Shown piece after piece: positions 45,953 through 54,890 of a DNA stretch of 64,000 nucleotides. The notes below the pieces were generated by a model. The model had not been told where the DNA came from. It did no database searches and saw nothing but the letters and a program-made list of their open reading frames with translations. Position 1 is the stretch's first letter. Each line of letters begins with the position of its first letter. The DNA is from Algimonas porphyrae (GTDB lineage: Bacteria > Pseudomonadota > Alphaproteobacteria > Caulobacterales > Maricaulaceae). Position numbers and translations under genes: made by a program. The stretch covers positions 1,552,001 through 1,616,000 of the forward strand of contig NZ_CP163424.1 in the NCBI RefSeq assembly GCF_041429795.1, given 5' to 3'.

Positions 45953-46432
45953 ATGACCACGACGCGCCGCATTATCGGATTTGACCCGTCGCTGGTCGCG
46001 TGCGGCTGGGGTGTGATCGATGTGGTGGGCAACAAGACGCGTCATGTGGCGCATGGTGTGATCCGCCCGCCGCGCAAGGAGCCGCTCGCAAGCCGGCTCT
46101 CCTTCCTGTTCGTCGCCTGCCAAGCCGCCATCGACGAGTTCAGGCCGAGCGAAGCCGGGGTCGAAGAGGCCTTTATGAAGGATAATGCGATGAGCGCGCT
46201 GAAGCTTGGACAGGCGCGGGCGGCCTGCATTCTCGCGGCAACGCAGTCCGGACTGATCGTCGGCGAATATGCGGCGCGGCTGGTCAAGAAATCGGTCGTC
46301 GGGACGGGCGCGGCGGATAAGGCGCAGGTCGCCCATATGATGAACCTGCTATTGCCCGGAGCCAATGTGAGCGCGGGAGATGCGGCCGACGCACTGGCCA
46401 TTGCCATCACGCATGCCAATCACGCGGGCTAG
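45953..46432 (+). CDS. ruvC: crossover junction endodeoxyribonuclease RuvC
   Basis: Holliday-junction resolvase, 159 aa. The catalytic acidic residues fall in GFDPSL (Asp10), GVEEAFM (Glu) and GDAADALAIAI (Asp near the C-terminus). It acts with RuvAB, encoded 0.55 kb downstream; a lipoprotein gene on the other strand separates them, so ruvC is not in a simple ruvCAB transcript unless transcription reads through. Confidence 0.95.
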   Translation: MTTTRRIIGFDPSLVACGWGVIDVVGNKTRHVAHGVIRPPRKEPLASRLSFLFVACQAAIDEFRPSEAGVEEAFMKDNAMSALKLGQARAACILAATQSGLIVGEYAARLVKKSVVGTGAADKAQVAHMMNLLLPGANVSAGDAADALAIAITHANHAG

Positions 46433-46442
46433 GTTTTCCGCG

Positions 46443-46853
46443 CTATTTTCGGATCGGCTGATGTGGGATCGGCGCGGGCGGTTCCGGATAGGTGCAGCAG
46501 ACAGTCGGCTGCGCCGGGACTTCGACATAGACAGGTTTTTCGACCTCGACGATCTTGTCCACATGGACGATCTTTTCGACTTCCACGATCTTCTCGACCG
46601 GCTTTTCGACGGTCACGGTCTTGACCCGGTCGACATAGACGACGGGGGGCGGCGCGCAGCAGACCGTGCTTTGCGGCATGCTGTAGCGCGAGGCGGCTGT
46701 CGGGTAGGCAGGGGCTTGGCAGGCCTGCGGCGCGCAGGCGTGATCAAACCCGTAGCGCGGCGAGGGCGTCTGCGCGCAGGCCGACAGCAGGCCAGCGCCA
46801 AGCAGGGCCAGAGACAGGCTGTGTGTCAGGAATGATGAGCGTACGTTTTCGAT
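46443..46853 (-). CDS. small lipoprotein with Val/Glu/Lys repeats and an apparent ATC start
   Basis: The frame extends upstream of the first ATG (46679) through a perfect lipoprotein signal peptide: ENVRSSFLTHSLSLALLGAGLL then SAC (lipobox Cys about 27). No ATG, GTG or TTG lies before it. The codon at the right place, 7 bp after AAGGAG, is ATC (complement of 46851-46853). Started there, the product has 136 aa: Cys-rich and Pro-rich segments, then repeats of the type VEKIVxVxKIV (about residues 75-110) and a CC-containing tail. Function unknown. The gene lies inside the ruvC-ruvA interval on the opposite strand. Confidence 0.7.
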   Translation of the reverse strand: MENVRSSFLTHSLSLALLGAGLLSACAQTPSPRYGFDHACAPQACQAPAYPTAASRYSMPQSTVCCAPPPVVYVDRVKTVTVEKPVEKIVEVEKIVHVDKIVEVEKPVYVEVPAQPTVCCTYPEPPAPIPHQPIRK

Positions 46854-46983
46854 GGCGAAACTCCTTGCCGACCCTTAGTCGAAACAGGGTTAATCCTTTG
46901 CTAAAAACGCCGCTCGGGCGGGGCCGCCGGGCTGGTGGAGGCGACGAATCGCTCCATAAGGGTGGCGGTGCAGGAGGCTCCGC

Positions 46984-47634
46984 ATGATCGGCATGATTTC
47001 CGGAACCTGTCTGATGGCAGGACAGACAGCGAGTGGGGGCGAAGCCATCATCGATTGCGGCGGTGTCGGCTATCTGCTGCGCTGTGGGGTCCGGGCGCTG
47101 CGCGACATGCGCGAAGGCGCGCCCGTGCGCCTGCATGTTGAAACCCATGTGCGCGAGCAATCCATCACCCTGTTCGGTTTCACCACCGAAGAAGAACGCG
47201 CCTGGTTCGAGCGGCTGCAGGCCGTGCAAGGCGTGGGACCCAAGGCGGCGCTCGCCATTCTAGATATTCTCACGCCCGGCGATGTGATGAGCGCGGCCGC
47301 GCTGGAAGACAAGGCGGCCTTTGCACGTGCATCAGGGGTCGGGCCGAAGCTCGCAGCGCGGATCGCAACAGAACTCTCCGGCAAGCCGCCGCCCGTCGGT
47401 CGCGGCTTTACCAGCGCCTTTACAGCGCCGACTGCCGATGTGGTGGACGGGGCGACCCGCAATGAAGGCCTGTCGGATATGCGCCTGCGCAATGATGCGG
47501 TTAGTGCGCTGTCCAATCTCGGGATCGGACAGAGCGACGCGCTTCGCGCCGTCGCCGCCGCTTACAGCCAGTTCGACAGCGATCCGGCGCTCGACGATCT
47601 GGTCCGTGCGGCCCTCAAGGCCGTAGGCAGCTAG
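46984..47634 (+). CDS. ruvA: Holliday junction branch-migration protein RuvA
   Basis: A 216-aa DNA-binding subunit that targets RuvB to Holliday junctions. Domain I starts MIGMISGTC and contains VGYLLRCG; the helix-hairpin-helix motifs LQAVQGVGPKAALAIL and ASGVGPKLAARIATEL follow; the C-terminal domain III (DAVSALSNLGIGQSDA) contacts RuvB. The ruvB GTG directly follows its stop codon. Confidence 0.96.
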   Translation: MIGMISGTCLMAGQTASGGEAIIDCGGVGYLLRCGVRALRDMREGAPVRLHVETHVREQSITLFGFTTEEERAWFERLQAVQGVGPKAALAILDILTPGDVMSAAALEDKAAFARASGVGPKLAARIATELSGKPPPVGRGFTSAFTAPTADVVDGATRNEGLSDMRLRNDAVSALSNLGIGQSDALRAVAAAYSQFDSDPALDDLVRAALKAVGS

Positions 47635-48693
47635 GTGGAGGCGTCGCGTTTGACTTCCTCCGACACGCAGCCCGGCGATGTGCGCGACCGCGCGCTGCGT
47701 CCGCTGAGCTTTGCCGACTTCCGCGGACAGCAGGCCGCCATCGCCAATCTGAAAGTCTATGTCGAAGCGGCCCGCCGTCGCCGCGAACCGCTCGATCATC
47801 TGCTGCTTTCGGGCCCACCCGGGCTTGGCAAGACGACGCTGTCACAGATCGTTGCGCGCGAATTGGGGGTGAATTTCCGCGCCACATCTGGCCCGATCAT
47901 CAGCAAGGCCGGCGACCTGGCCGCGCTGCTGACCAATCTCGAGCCGAACGACGTGCTCTTCATCGACGAAATCCATCGGCTGAACCCGGTTGTCGAGGAG
48001 GTGCTCTATCCGGCGATGGAAGATTACGAGCTCGATCTGATCATCGGCGAAGGTCCGGCGGCGCGGTCGATCAAGATCGATCTGGCGCCCTTCACCCTGA
48101 TCGGCGCGACAACTCGGGCCGGGTTGCTCGCAACGCCGCTGCGCGACCGGTTCGGCATTCCTGTGCGGCTGGAATTCTATTCCAAGGCCGATCTGACTGA
48201 CATCGTTTCGCGGGCAGCCGGAAAGCTCGGTTTGGACATGACGCCGGACGGAGCCGCAGAAATTGCCGGGCGTGCCCGCGGAACCCCGCGTGTGGCTGGC
48301 CGATTGCTGCGCCGTGTTCGCGATCTGACGGAGCATGACGGACTGCTGGTCGTGGACGCCGTAGGGGCGGACGCGGCCCTGACCCGGCTCGGTGTCGATC
48401 ATCTGGGACTCGACACGCAGGATAAGCGCTATCTGCAGGCCTTGTGCGAGATGTTCGGCGGTGGACCCGTTGGGGTCGAAACGCTGGGCGCGGCTCTGGC
48501 CGAAGCGCGCGATGCACTGGAAGATGTGGTCGAGCCCTATCTGATCCAGCAGGGCTTTCTGATGCGAACGCCGCGTGGCCGTGTCGCGACACCACGCGCC
48601 TATGCCCATATCGGACTGCCTGCGCCCGCTACGGTTCCGACCGGCGATCTGTTCGACAGCGATGCGGATCCGGGAGGCGTCGATGCGGACTGA
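47635..48693 (+). CDS. ruvB: Holliday junction branch-migration ATPase RuvB
   Basis: AAA+ motor of the RuvAB complex, 352 aa, started at the GTG abutting the ruvA stop. It contains [12 protein letters not shown], Walker [10 protein letters not shown], Walker [11 protein letters not shown], sensor motif GATTRAGLL and arginine-finger region PLRDRFGI, and a C-terminal winged helix ([31 protein letters not shown]). The ybgC start lies within its last codons. Confidence 0.97.
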   Translation: MEASRLTSSDTQPGDVRDRALRPLSFADFRGQQAAIANLKVYVEAARRRREPLDHLLLSGPPGLGKTTLSQIVARELGVNFRATSGPIISKAGDLAALLTNLEPNDVLFIDEIHRLNPVVEEVLYPAMEDYELDLIIGEGPAARSIKIDLAPFTLIGATTRAGLLATPLRDRFGIPVRLEFYSKADLTDIVSRAAGKLGLDMTPDGAAEIAGRARGTPRVAGRLLRRVRDLTEHDGLLVVDAVGADAALTRLGVDHLGLDTQDKRYLQALCEMFGGGPVGVETLGAALAEARDALEDVVEPYLIQQGFLMRTPRGRVATPRAYAHIGLPAPATVPTGDLFDSDADPGGVDAD

Positions 48694-49180
48694 AGACGCC
48701 GCCATTCCGGAGCGTGATCGCCCGCCGCTGGGCTATTTCGACGGGCGCGAACATCATTTCCCGATCCGCGTTTTCTATGAAGACACCGACTTCTCCGGAG
48801 TCGTCTATTACGCCAACTATCTGCGCTTTCTGGAGCGCGCCCGCAGCAGCTATTTCCGGCTGGCTGGGATCGGTCATGCGGAATTGCTGGAACGCGATCC
48901 GCCGCTCGCTTTCGTCATTCGCAAGATCAATCTGGATTATCGCAGCAGCGCCAGGATCGATGATGTGCTGTCTGTCGTGACGACCTATGACACGTTCAAG
49001 GGCGCGCGCCTGTTCGTGACGCAGCGCATCGAACGCGACGGCCAGATCATTCTGACAGCGGATAGCGAAGCGGCCTGCATCGATCTGAGCGGACGCCCCC
49101 GGCGGGCCCCCGCTTTCATGATGGACGCTCTCAAACCCTACCTCTCGGACACATCATCAGGCGCAAAAACGGATGGATAG
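48683..49180 (+). CDS. ybgC: YbgC-like acyl-CoA thioesterase
   Basis: Hotdog-fold 4HBT thioesterase, 165 aa from the ATG at 48683, overlapping ruvB by 11 bp. The active-site segment [19 protein letters not shown] has the conserved Asp and Tyr/Asn pattern of YbgC; later [15 protein letters not shown]. It hydrolyses short or phospholipid-linked acyl thioesters and normally heads the tol-pal cluster, but tolQ does not follow here. Confidence 0.92.
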   Translation: MRTEDAAIPERDRPPLGYFDGREHHFPIRVFYEDTDFSGVVYYANYLRFLERARSSYFRLAGIGHAELLERDPPLAFVIRKINLDYRSSARIDDVLSVVTTYDTFKGARLFVTQRIERDGQIILTADSEAACIDLSGRPRRAPAFMMDALKPYLSDTSSGAKTDG

Positions 49181-49844
49181 CATGTATTTGATCGGATCAA
49201 TCGCGGCCATTGACTGGCAACCCTTTTTGCTGGCGGCTGTGGCCATACTCAGTCTCGTCAACGGGTTCTCGGTGCTGCAGAACAATCTCTCCGATCGCCC
49301 GGATTTGAAGATCGCACCAGTTCAGGATGATAACTGGGTCTGGTGGTCGGAACTGAAAGACCCCGCCGGCAACCCGGAGATCAGACGGTATATTCTGGTG
49401 GGCAATCTCGCGCGATCCAATATCGGACGACGCCCGACATCCGTCGTCTCAACCGAACTCTGCATCCGCATGCGCAATCTGAAACCTGCACGGTCACCGC
49501 TTTTCGACGTGCCGCCGCCCGTCATCCCGGTTTCCAATGCCGGTACGGCGACTTTGCCCGTTCTGCGTGACCGCAAGGACGGGCTGGGTGGGCAGCCTCT
49601 ATTGCAGCCCGGTGAAATGGTGTCCGGCATTCATTGTTTCCTGTTCGGCATGTATGGCGGCGAACTCTGGCGTCCGAAAATCGAAGACGGCATCATCCAC
49701 GGCGTCATCGAAATGATCGGCACATTCGGGCGTAGCTACAAAAGCAAGGTCGACTTCCACTTCATGCCGTTTGAACAGCTCGAAACGCTGTTTCCCGACT
49801 TGCAACCCTTCATCATTCAAAGCCTGGACTATGAAGAAACATGA
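49173..49844 (+). CDS. hypothetical membrane-anchored protein, 223 aa
   Basis: Family not recognised. One hydrophobic segment near the N-terminus (about 16-34) is followed by a soluble, beta-rich domain with several Trp residues (WVWWSELKD) and a Pro-rich middle. It overlaps ybgC by 8 bp and the DUF3088 gene by ATGA, so it is co-expressed with ruvA-ruvB-ybgC. It occupies the position where tolQ would be expected but shows no similarity to it. Confidence 0.7.
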   Translation: MDSMYLIGSIAAIDWQPFLLAAVAILSLVNGFSVLQNNLSDRPDLKIAPVQDDNWVWWSELKDPAGNPEIRRYILVGNLARSNIGRRPTSVVSTELCIRMRNLKPARSPLFDVPPPVIPVSNAGTATLPVLRDRKDGLGGQPLLQPGEMVSGIHCFLFGMYGGELWRPKIEDGIIHGVIEMIGTFGRSYKSKVDFHFMPFEQLETLFPDLQPFIIQSLDYEET

Positions 49845-50176
49845 GCCGCGATCAGCTATTCTTGTTGCCGCCGGGGTTTGCTGATCGCGGTGAGCGTCAA
49901 TATTGCCCCGAATGTGCTGAACTCTGGGGTCTGCTCGCCTACTATCCTGCTATAAAGGCCACGTTGGACGTCAACTATGAGGGCGTTGCGCATCCGCGTA
50001 AACAACTGGTCGCACGGCTTGGTGAGGGAAACTGGAATTGCCCGACCTTGGTGCTGGCCGCTGAAAGTCCTGAGGGTCCCGGCGTGAAGCGGGTTGATGA
50101 GGCGCGCTATATCGACAATGCGCGGGATATGGGGCGGTACTGGGCGGCGCTCTACGGTACGGCGGTCCCGCGCTAG
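49841..50176 (+). CDS. DUF3088 family protein
   Basis: A 111-aa cytosolic protein recognised by its opening DQLFLLPPGF, the CPxC pair in RQYCPECAELWGLLAYYP, and NWNCPTLVLA. The CxxC and overall pattern recall a thioredoxin-like fold. Function unknown. It overlaps the preceding gene by 4 bp. Confidence 0.85.
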   Translation: MSRDQLFLLPPGFADRGERQYCPECAELWGLLAYYPAIKATLDVNYEGVAHPRKQLVARLGEGNWNCPTLVLAAESPEGPGVKRVDEARYIDNARDMGRYWAALYGTAVPR

Positions 50177-50230
50177 TCGCTGAAGTGTCACCGGAAACAC
50201 AGCCAGGCGGGGTCATGAATGGGAGCGGCG

Positions 50231-50689
50231 ATGATTTTCAGGGATGCCGTCGAAGCGGATCTGTATGCGGTCGTCAGCCTTCTGGCCGACGATGTCCTCG
50301 GCGCGGAGCGGGAAACCCTCACGGATCCCCTGCCACCGGATTACATGTCCGCCTTTCATGAATTGACGCAGCAGAGCGGGAACCGCTTGATCGTCGCGGT
50401 CGACGGGGAGGGCGCGGTTTGTGCCTGTCTGCAACTCACCTGTATAGCTGGGATTGCCCGCAAAGGGGCGAAGCGAGCCTTGATCGAAGGAGTGCGGGTC
50501 CGGACCGATTACAGAGGAACCGGACTGGGCACGCAGATTTTCGAATATGCGATCGCGGAAGCACGCGAAGCGGGGTGTCATCTGGTTCAACTGACGACTG
50601 ACAAAACACGCCCGGACGCACACCGATTTTACGAACGGCTGGGATTCGAAGCCAGCCATATCGGTATGAAATACAGGATCGAGCGGTGA
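50231..50689 (+). CDS. GNAT family N-acetyltransferase
   Basis: A 152-aa acetyltransferase from the ATG at 50231, which has GGAG 5 bp upstream; an in-frame ATG at 50219 would add four residues. The acetyl-CoA pyrophosphate-binding motif is VRTDYRGTGLGTQIF, and the C-terminal DKTRPDAHRFYERLGFEASHIGMKY is typical of GNAT enzymes acting on small molecules or peptides. The substrate is unknown. Confidence 0.92.
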   Translation: MIFRDAVEADLYAVVSLLADDVLGAERETLTDPLPPDYMSAFHELTQQSGNRLIVAVDGEGAVCACLQLTCIAGIARKGAKRALIEGVRVRTDYRGTGLGTQIFEYAIAEAREAGCHLVQLTTDKTRPDAHRFYERLGFEASHIGMKYRIER

Positions 50690-51040
50690 GGGCGAGGCAT
50701 CCGTAGATTTTGCTATTGAGTTACAAGGATGATGGGAGGGCTTCTCAACGTCCTAAATGGGGCGAGTTTCGTACACTCAGCGATGAGGGTGCTATGAAGT
50801 CTCTTGCGACGGGGTAGCGCTCGCAGCCTACTGCCTCATAACTCAGTCGTGTCGGCTTGTGACGATGGTTTTCCGCCTCAACGAATGCCATCCTCAGTGT
50901 TTTTTCAGGCATTCGATCAAAAGCGATCGTCAAGAATGCTTTTCCCGACCCCGCTCTGCTGGGCGGCAGGGTCGGCGGTCATGGTCTATATCTCACCTAT
51001 GGAGACTTGAAGATGTTTTGCAGGCCCAAAAGTCCAAGCT
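50690..51040. other. 351-bp gap between GNAT and M24 genes
   Basis: No convincing gene. A 62-codon minus-strand frame at 50745-50933 lacks a start signal and recognisable motifs. One copy of an 11-bp repeat lies at 50747-50757. Confidence 0.5.
50747..50757 (-). repeat. copy 1 of 11-bp repeat TTTAGGACGTT
   Basis: The minus-strand copy of TTTAGGACGTT; the other two copies lie on the plus strand at 52504-52514 and 52610-52620, on the far side of the M24 peptidase gene. Confidence 0.6.
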
Positions 51041-52420
51041 CTACTCAATAATATGCCAGCGAGACTGGCGTCCGGCGAGGTAGTCCACCCGTTCGCCGTC
51101 AAAACATGCATCCTGTTCGAGCTTGATCTGGACGAGCTGGCCACCCCATTCGGGGACGGGGACTTTGACATTGCCTTCAATCGCATAACAGGTGTTGGCG
51201 TTGACGGGCCAGTCCCCTCGGACGGGGGTGGGGCCTTGATTGTCCCACATGCCAATTGTGGGGCCAGGGGCGTGGCCAAAAAAGCCGAGCGGGTGCGTGT
51301 AGGTGGAACAGATCATCTGTTCAGCCTTACACTTGGCGCGTGTTGCGGCGAGGACATCATTACCAGTCCGACCCAGTTGGAAAGACCCCGTCAGATGATC
51401 CTGCCAGCGATTTCCGACCGCCATGGCGGCTTTAAGTCCGTCTGGTTCTTCTGCTGCTCCGATCTTCAGAACATAACCCATTTCCTGGGTGTCCGTGCAG
51501 AGTTTCAGATAGCAGATTCCAACATCGGTATGAATGACGTCGCCGCGTCGGATGATTCCGTCTTCCCCACAAAAAGGCTGATCCTCTTCACAGGACAGGC
51601 CGGGACGTTGAATATTCACATAAGGGTGGAACCAGGGGGCGAGGTTCAAATCCTCAAACCGCTGATGCAGATACCAGGCGACATCGTCCGTTGTAGTCAC
51701 GCCCGGCGTGATCACCTGAGCGGAAAACGCTTCTGAAATAACCGAGCGTGCCAATGCCACGGCATGGCCATAGACGTCTATTTCGTCCTTACGACGCGTT
51801 TCGACCCAGCGAACGACAAGATCTTCGGCACTGACAAGGCGGGCCTTAAGATCGTCAGACAGGACGGACTCAAGCCGCTCATGCAAACCATGGGTCAGAC
51901 CATCGGCCACTGGCCAGTCCTTGGATACATTGATCCCGATCCGTTGTGGGTCCTTCTCGGCGATCAGAGCGCCCAGCGCAGCCCATTGCGCGTCCAGGTC
52001 ACCGCCTTCCCAGGCTGCCTCGTAAGGATCACCCAGTGGGTACCGGTTGACCGTCATCATGTCGAACCCGTCTTCATGTTTGTGAAAGACCAACATGGTT
52101 GTTCGGCGCGCCGCAAAGGCGGGTTGCGGAACGAGGGTGAAATAGACGGGGTCTTCCGCATATTCGCGGTTCAGCACGAGCCACATATCGATATTGGTCT
52201 CGTCCATGAGCGCCGGCAGCAAAGTTTCCAACCGGTCTTTCGTCATCGCATTTTCAGGCGCGATACGGTCTTGAGCCGAGAGGATCGCGCGCTCGCCGGC
52301 GACAAAGCGACCTTGGTTGACGTTTTGGGACGCTGGCGCGGTTTGTGAAAACGCTATCGGCGCGGATACACTTGCGACCGCGAGTCCGCTGACGAGGGCA
52401 TTCAAGAATATTTTGATCAT
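51041..52420 (-). CDS. secreted M24 family metallopeptidase (Xaa-Pro aminopeptidase-like)
   Basis: A 459-aa periplasmic peptidase with a signal peptide (about 1-25). The creatinase-like N-terminal domain is followed by the pita-bread domain. The five metal ligands can be placed: Asp in HTDVGI, Asp in CTDTQEMGYV, His in GHAPGPTIGM, Glu in AIEGNV and Glu in IKLEQDA. Two further cysteines in SCEEDQPFCGED may form a disulfide, consistent with export. It would cleave N-terminal residues before proline. No neighbour shares its strand within 0.8 kb. Confidence 0.92.
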   Translation of the reverse strand: MIKIFLNALVSGLAVASVSAPIAFSQTAPASQNVNQGRFVAGERAILSAQDRIAPENAMTKDRLETLLPALMDETNIDMWLVLNREYAEDPVYFTLVPQPAFAARRTTMLVFHKHEDGFDMMTVNRYPLGDPYEAAWEGGDLDAQWAALGALIAEKDPQRIGINVSKDWPVADGLTHGLHERLESVLSDDLKARLVSAEDLVVRWVETRRKDEIDVYGHAVALARSVISEAFSAQVITPGVTTTDDVAWYLHQRFEDLNLAPWFHPYVNIQRPGLSCEEDQPFCGEDGIIRRGDVIHTDVGICYLKLCTDTQEMGYVLKIGAAEEPDGLKAAMAVGNRWQDHLTGSFQLGRTGNDVLAATRAKCKAEQMICSTYTHPLGFFGHAPGPTIGMWDNQGPTPVRGDWPVNANTCYAIEGNVKVPVPEWGGQLVQIKLEQDACFDGERVDYLAGRQSRWHIIE

Positions 52421-52503
52421 GTCCGTCCGTACCGCTGGCGAAACGCTGTATCAAGAATTTAGGAATGCGACAGTGGCCGGGCTAACGACTGTGTCGAGTT
52501 GAG

Positions 52504-52514
52504 TTTAGGACGTT
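52504..52514 (+). repeat. copy 2 of 11-bp repeat TTTAGGACGTT
   Basis: Exact copy on the plus strand, about 84 bp upstream of the M24 start codon. Flanking bases differ from the other copies. Confidence 0.6.
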
Positions 52515-52609
52515 TGGTTTTAGGGATGCGTCTTCTTCCGCCGGTTTTTCGTCGCCACTATCGTCAAAATCGCGATTGTATCCGCTCTTGAGCGCCGTGG
52601 TTTGGGCCT

Positions 52610-52620
52610 TTTAGGACGTT
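52610..52620 (+). repeat. copy 3 of 11-bp repeat TTTAGGACGTT
   Basis: Exact copy on the plus strand, 106 bp from copy 2. Confidence 0.6.
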
Positions 52621-52710
52621 CATGTCATTATGACTGGGGACGACACCTAACCCGAGATTGAGCTAAAATAATCAATGAATACAAAGCATTAATAAACGTC
52701 GGACAAGGGC

Positions 52711-52730
52711 TTCACTTTTGAGAAAGTGAA
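52711..52730. repeat. hairpin downstream of tRNA-Val
   Basis: A perfect 8-bp stem TTCACTTT/AAAGTGAA with a TGAG loop, 30 bp beyond the tRNA 3' end. In the tRNA's direction the T-run precedes the stem, so it is not a canonical terminator but may mark the transcript end. Confidence 0.5.
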
Positions 52731-52760
52731 AAACTGAATGATTATAACGCATTATGGAAA

Positions 52761-52835
52761 TGGTGGGCGATGCTGGGATTGAACCAGCGACCCCTGCCGT
52801 GTGAAGGCAGTGCTCTCCCGCTGAGCTAATCGCCC
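52761..52835 (-). tRNA. tRNA-Val (anticodon CAC)
   Basis: On the minus strand the acceptor stem is GGGCGAT/ATCGCCC, the D-arm has AGCTCAGCGGGAGAGC, the anticodon stem CTGCC/GGCAG encloses TTCACAC (anticodon CAC, reading GUG), and the T-arm has GGTTCAATCCC. The discriminator A is followed by an encoded CCA (complement of 52761-52763). Confidence 0.95.
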
Positions 52836-53147
52836 GAAAACCTATTCTCTGACCGGTTTCCCGAGCGCGGGCTATTAACGCTGGGTTCAGAGAAATCAAG
52901 CCACTCATCACCTCAACACGGAGTCGACAGCGTCGTGACACTTTATTAAGGGAAACGGTCGATTTTTGTTACAGGACTGTTACAAACGGAAAGACGACGT
53001 GAAAATCGACGCATCGCGGATGTGATAACCCCCCGGGAACGGCCGACGGGGAGAATGAGGCTGGAACGGGAGACATACGTCGCGAACCCACCCATAAATC
53101 CCAGTGCCGTTACACTGAGAAGACGCGAGTCATCAGAAGAGAAGTTT
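52836..53147. promoter_or_regulatory. intergenic region before the acyl-AMP ligase, with TGTTACA direct repeats
   Basis: No gene seen in these 312 bp. TGTTACA occurs twice, at 52967-52973 and 52978-52984, with centres 11 bp apart (one helical turn), and GTTACA again at 53109-53114. This looks like a transcription-factor site for the sphingolipid operon, but the factor is unknown. Confidence 0.4.
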
Positions 53148-54890
53148 ATGACCGAGCCGACACCGACAGCTCGCACAATCCCCCTACGACATGGCGATTT
53201 CGCGACTCTCACCGAGGCGCTGGACTATGCTGCGGGTGGGACGACGGGTTTCAACTATTTCGATGGGCGCGCTCGCCTTGAAACTGCGCTGAGCTATGCC
53301 GAGCTGCGAACGCAGGCGATCGATGTCGCGAAACGTCTGGTCAGGTTCGCGCCGAAGGATTCCCGCATCGGTCTGGCAGCTGTGTCGACTCCTGAATTCG
53401 CCGTCCTGTTCTTCGCCTGCCAGTATGCAGGCCTTGTGCCGGCGCCTCTACCGCTGCCCGTCACGCTTGGCGGACGCTCTTCCTATGAGCGTCAGCTGGA
53501 GCGGATGGCTGATACAGGCGATTTCTTCGCCCTGTTCGCGCCGGCGGCCATGGAACCGATCATGAGTTCGGCTCTGAATGATACGGCGACACCCGTTTTG
53601 ACGTTCGAAGAGGTCTTCGCCCTGCCACAGGGCGATGCGCTCCGCCCATTCGGTGCCGACGACCTTTGCTACATTCAGTATTCGTCTGGTTCGACATCTT
53701 CGCCCAAGGGAATCCTGGGCACACAGGCGTCGGTCTCGGCCAATTGTCACGGAATCACGAAATACGGGCTGAAGGTCACGGAACTGGACCGCTGCGCATC
53801 GTGGCTGCCGCTCTATCACGATATGGGCCTGATCGGCTGCGTGATTTCCCCGCTCATGTCGCAAATGTCGGTCGATTTCATGAATCCGACCGATTTCACC
53901 CGCCGTCCGATCACCTGGCTGCAGCTGATTGCGGATAATGGGGGGACGCTGTCCTACTCGCCAACCTTCGGTTACGAGCTCTGCGTCCGGCGCTGGCGCG
54001 GGGACAGGGAGCTCGATCTGTCGAGCTGGCGCGCTGCCGGGATCGGCGGCGACATGGTTCGTCCCGAACCGCTGACCGAATTTGCCAAACTGTTCGGCCC
54101 GATGGGCTTTGCCGAATCCGCCTTTACGCCTTCTTATGGCATGGCCGAGACCACGCTGGCGGCGACATTTGCCCCCCTTGGCCAGGGTCTGGTCAAGCAC
54201 ACGATCGACATGCGCCGCTATGAGCGGACGTCCGAAGCGGTTGCTGCAACCGATGTGACGCCGGGTGAAGATACGCGCACCTTCGTAGCCTGCGGCGTCA
54301 AGCTGCCCGGCCATGACATTGAAATTCGCGACGCGGACAATCAAGTGCTGGGCGAAGATCATGTCGGCCGCATCTGTCTGAAGGGCCCATCTCTTTCACC
54401 GGGTTATTTCCGCAACAGCCAGGCGACGGAAGCCGCTTTTTCCAAGGATGGATGGCTCGATACGGGCGATCTTGGCTACTGGCATGACGGACAGCTGATC
54501 GTGACGGGGCGATATAAGGATCTGATCCTCTATCATGGCCGCAATATCTGGCCTCAGGATATCGAATGGGCGGCACAGGCCGCGGCGCCGCATCGCTGTG
54601 GCCGGGCCTGTTCCTTCTCCGTCGGCGGGGCAGGCGATCAGAAAACCATCATGCTGCTGCTGGAATGCCGCACACGCGATCCGAAATTGCTGGCAGAAAT
54701 CGAAGCGGCTGTGTCCGCCGCGATCCGGCTGGAAGTCGGCGTGCCGGTTCAGCTGATGCTCGTGCCGAAATCGACCATGATCATCACCTCATCGGGCAAG
54801 CTGTCACGCGCGCGCGTGAAACAGAAATTCCTCGATGGCGGCATTATCGACCTTCAGGCCCCGACACCTCTGCGTGCGGTCCAAGCCTGA
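53148..54890 (+). CDS. fatty-acyl-AMP ligase/acyl-ACP synthetase of the sphingolipid locus
   Basis: A 580-aa adenylate-forming enzyme of the FAAL type. The start is the ATG at 53148 behind AGAAGAGAAG; the longer frame from 53022 has no homology. Motifs: P-loop YSSGSTSSPKG, PLYHDMGLIG, SYGMAETTLAATF, DTGDLGYWHDGQLIVTGRYKDLI and the C-terminal Lys in SGKLSRARVK. It should activate a fatty acid to the acyl-AMP and load it on the acyl carrier protein encoded next. Position before acp-spt matches the acyl synthetase (AasR) of the Caulobacter ceramide cluster. Confidence 0.9.
   Translation: MTEPTPTARTIPLRHGDFATLTEALDYAAGGTTGFNYFDGRARLETALSYAELRTQAIDVAKRLVRFAPKDSRIGLAAVSTPEFAVLFFACQYAGLVPAPLPLPVTLGGRSSYERQLERMADTGDFFALFAPAAMEPIMSSALNDTATPVLTFEEVFALPQGDALRPFGADDLCYIQYSSGSTSSPKGILGTQASVSANCHGITKYGLKVTELDRCASWLPLYHDMGLIGCVISPLMSQMSVDFMNPTDFTRRPITWLQLIADNGGTLSYSPTFGYELCVRRWRGDRELDLSSWRAAGIGGDMVRPEPLTEFAKLFGPMGFAESAFTPSYGMAETTLAATFAPLGQGLVKHTIDMRRYERTSEAVAATDVTPGEDTRTFVACGVKLPGHDIEIRDADNQVLGEDHVGRICLKGPSLSPGYFRNSQATEAAFSKDGWLDTGDLGYWHDGQLIVTGRYKDLILYHGRNIWPQDIEWAAQAAAPHRCGRACSFSVGGAGDQKTIMLLLECRTRDPKLLAEIEAAVSAAIRLEVGVPVQLMLVPKSTMIITSSGKLSRARVKQKFLDGGIIDLQAPTPLRAVQA

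Larger units (their letters stand above)
52421..52760. other. gap between the M24 gene and tRNA-Val
   Basis: No gene seen. It holds two copies of TTTAGGACGTT and an 8-bp hairpin at 52711-52730, with AT-rich sequence toward the tRNA. Confidence 0.5.

Noticed and set aside
50745-50933. 62-codon minus-strand frame as a possible transposase remnant
   Set aside because: No catalytic motif or terminal inverted repeats could be found, and no ribosome-binding site; kept only as an unexplained gap.
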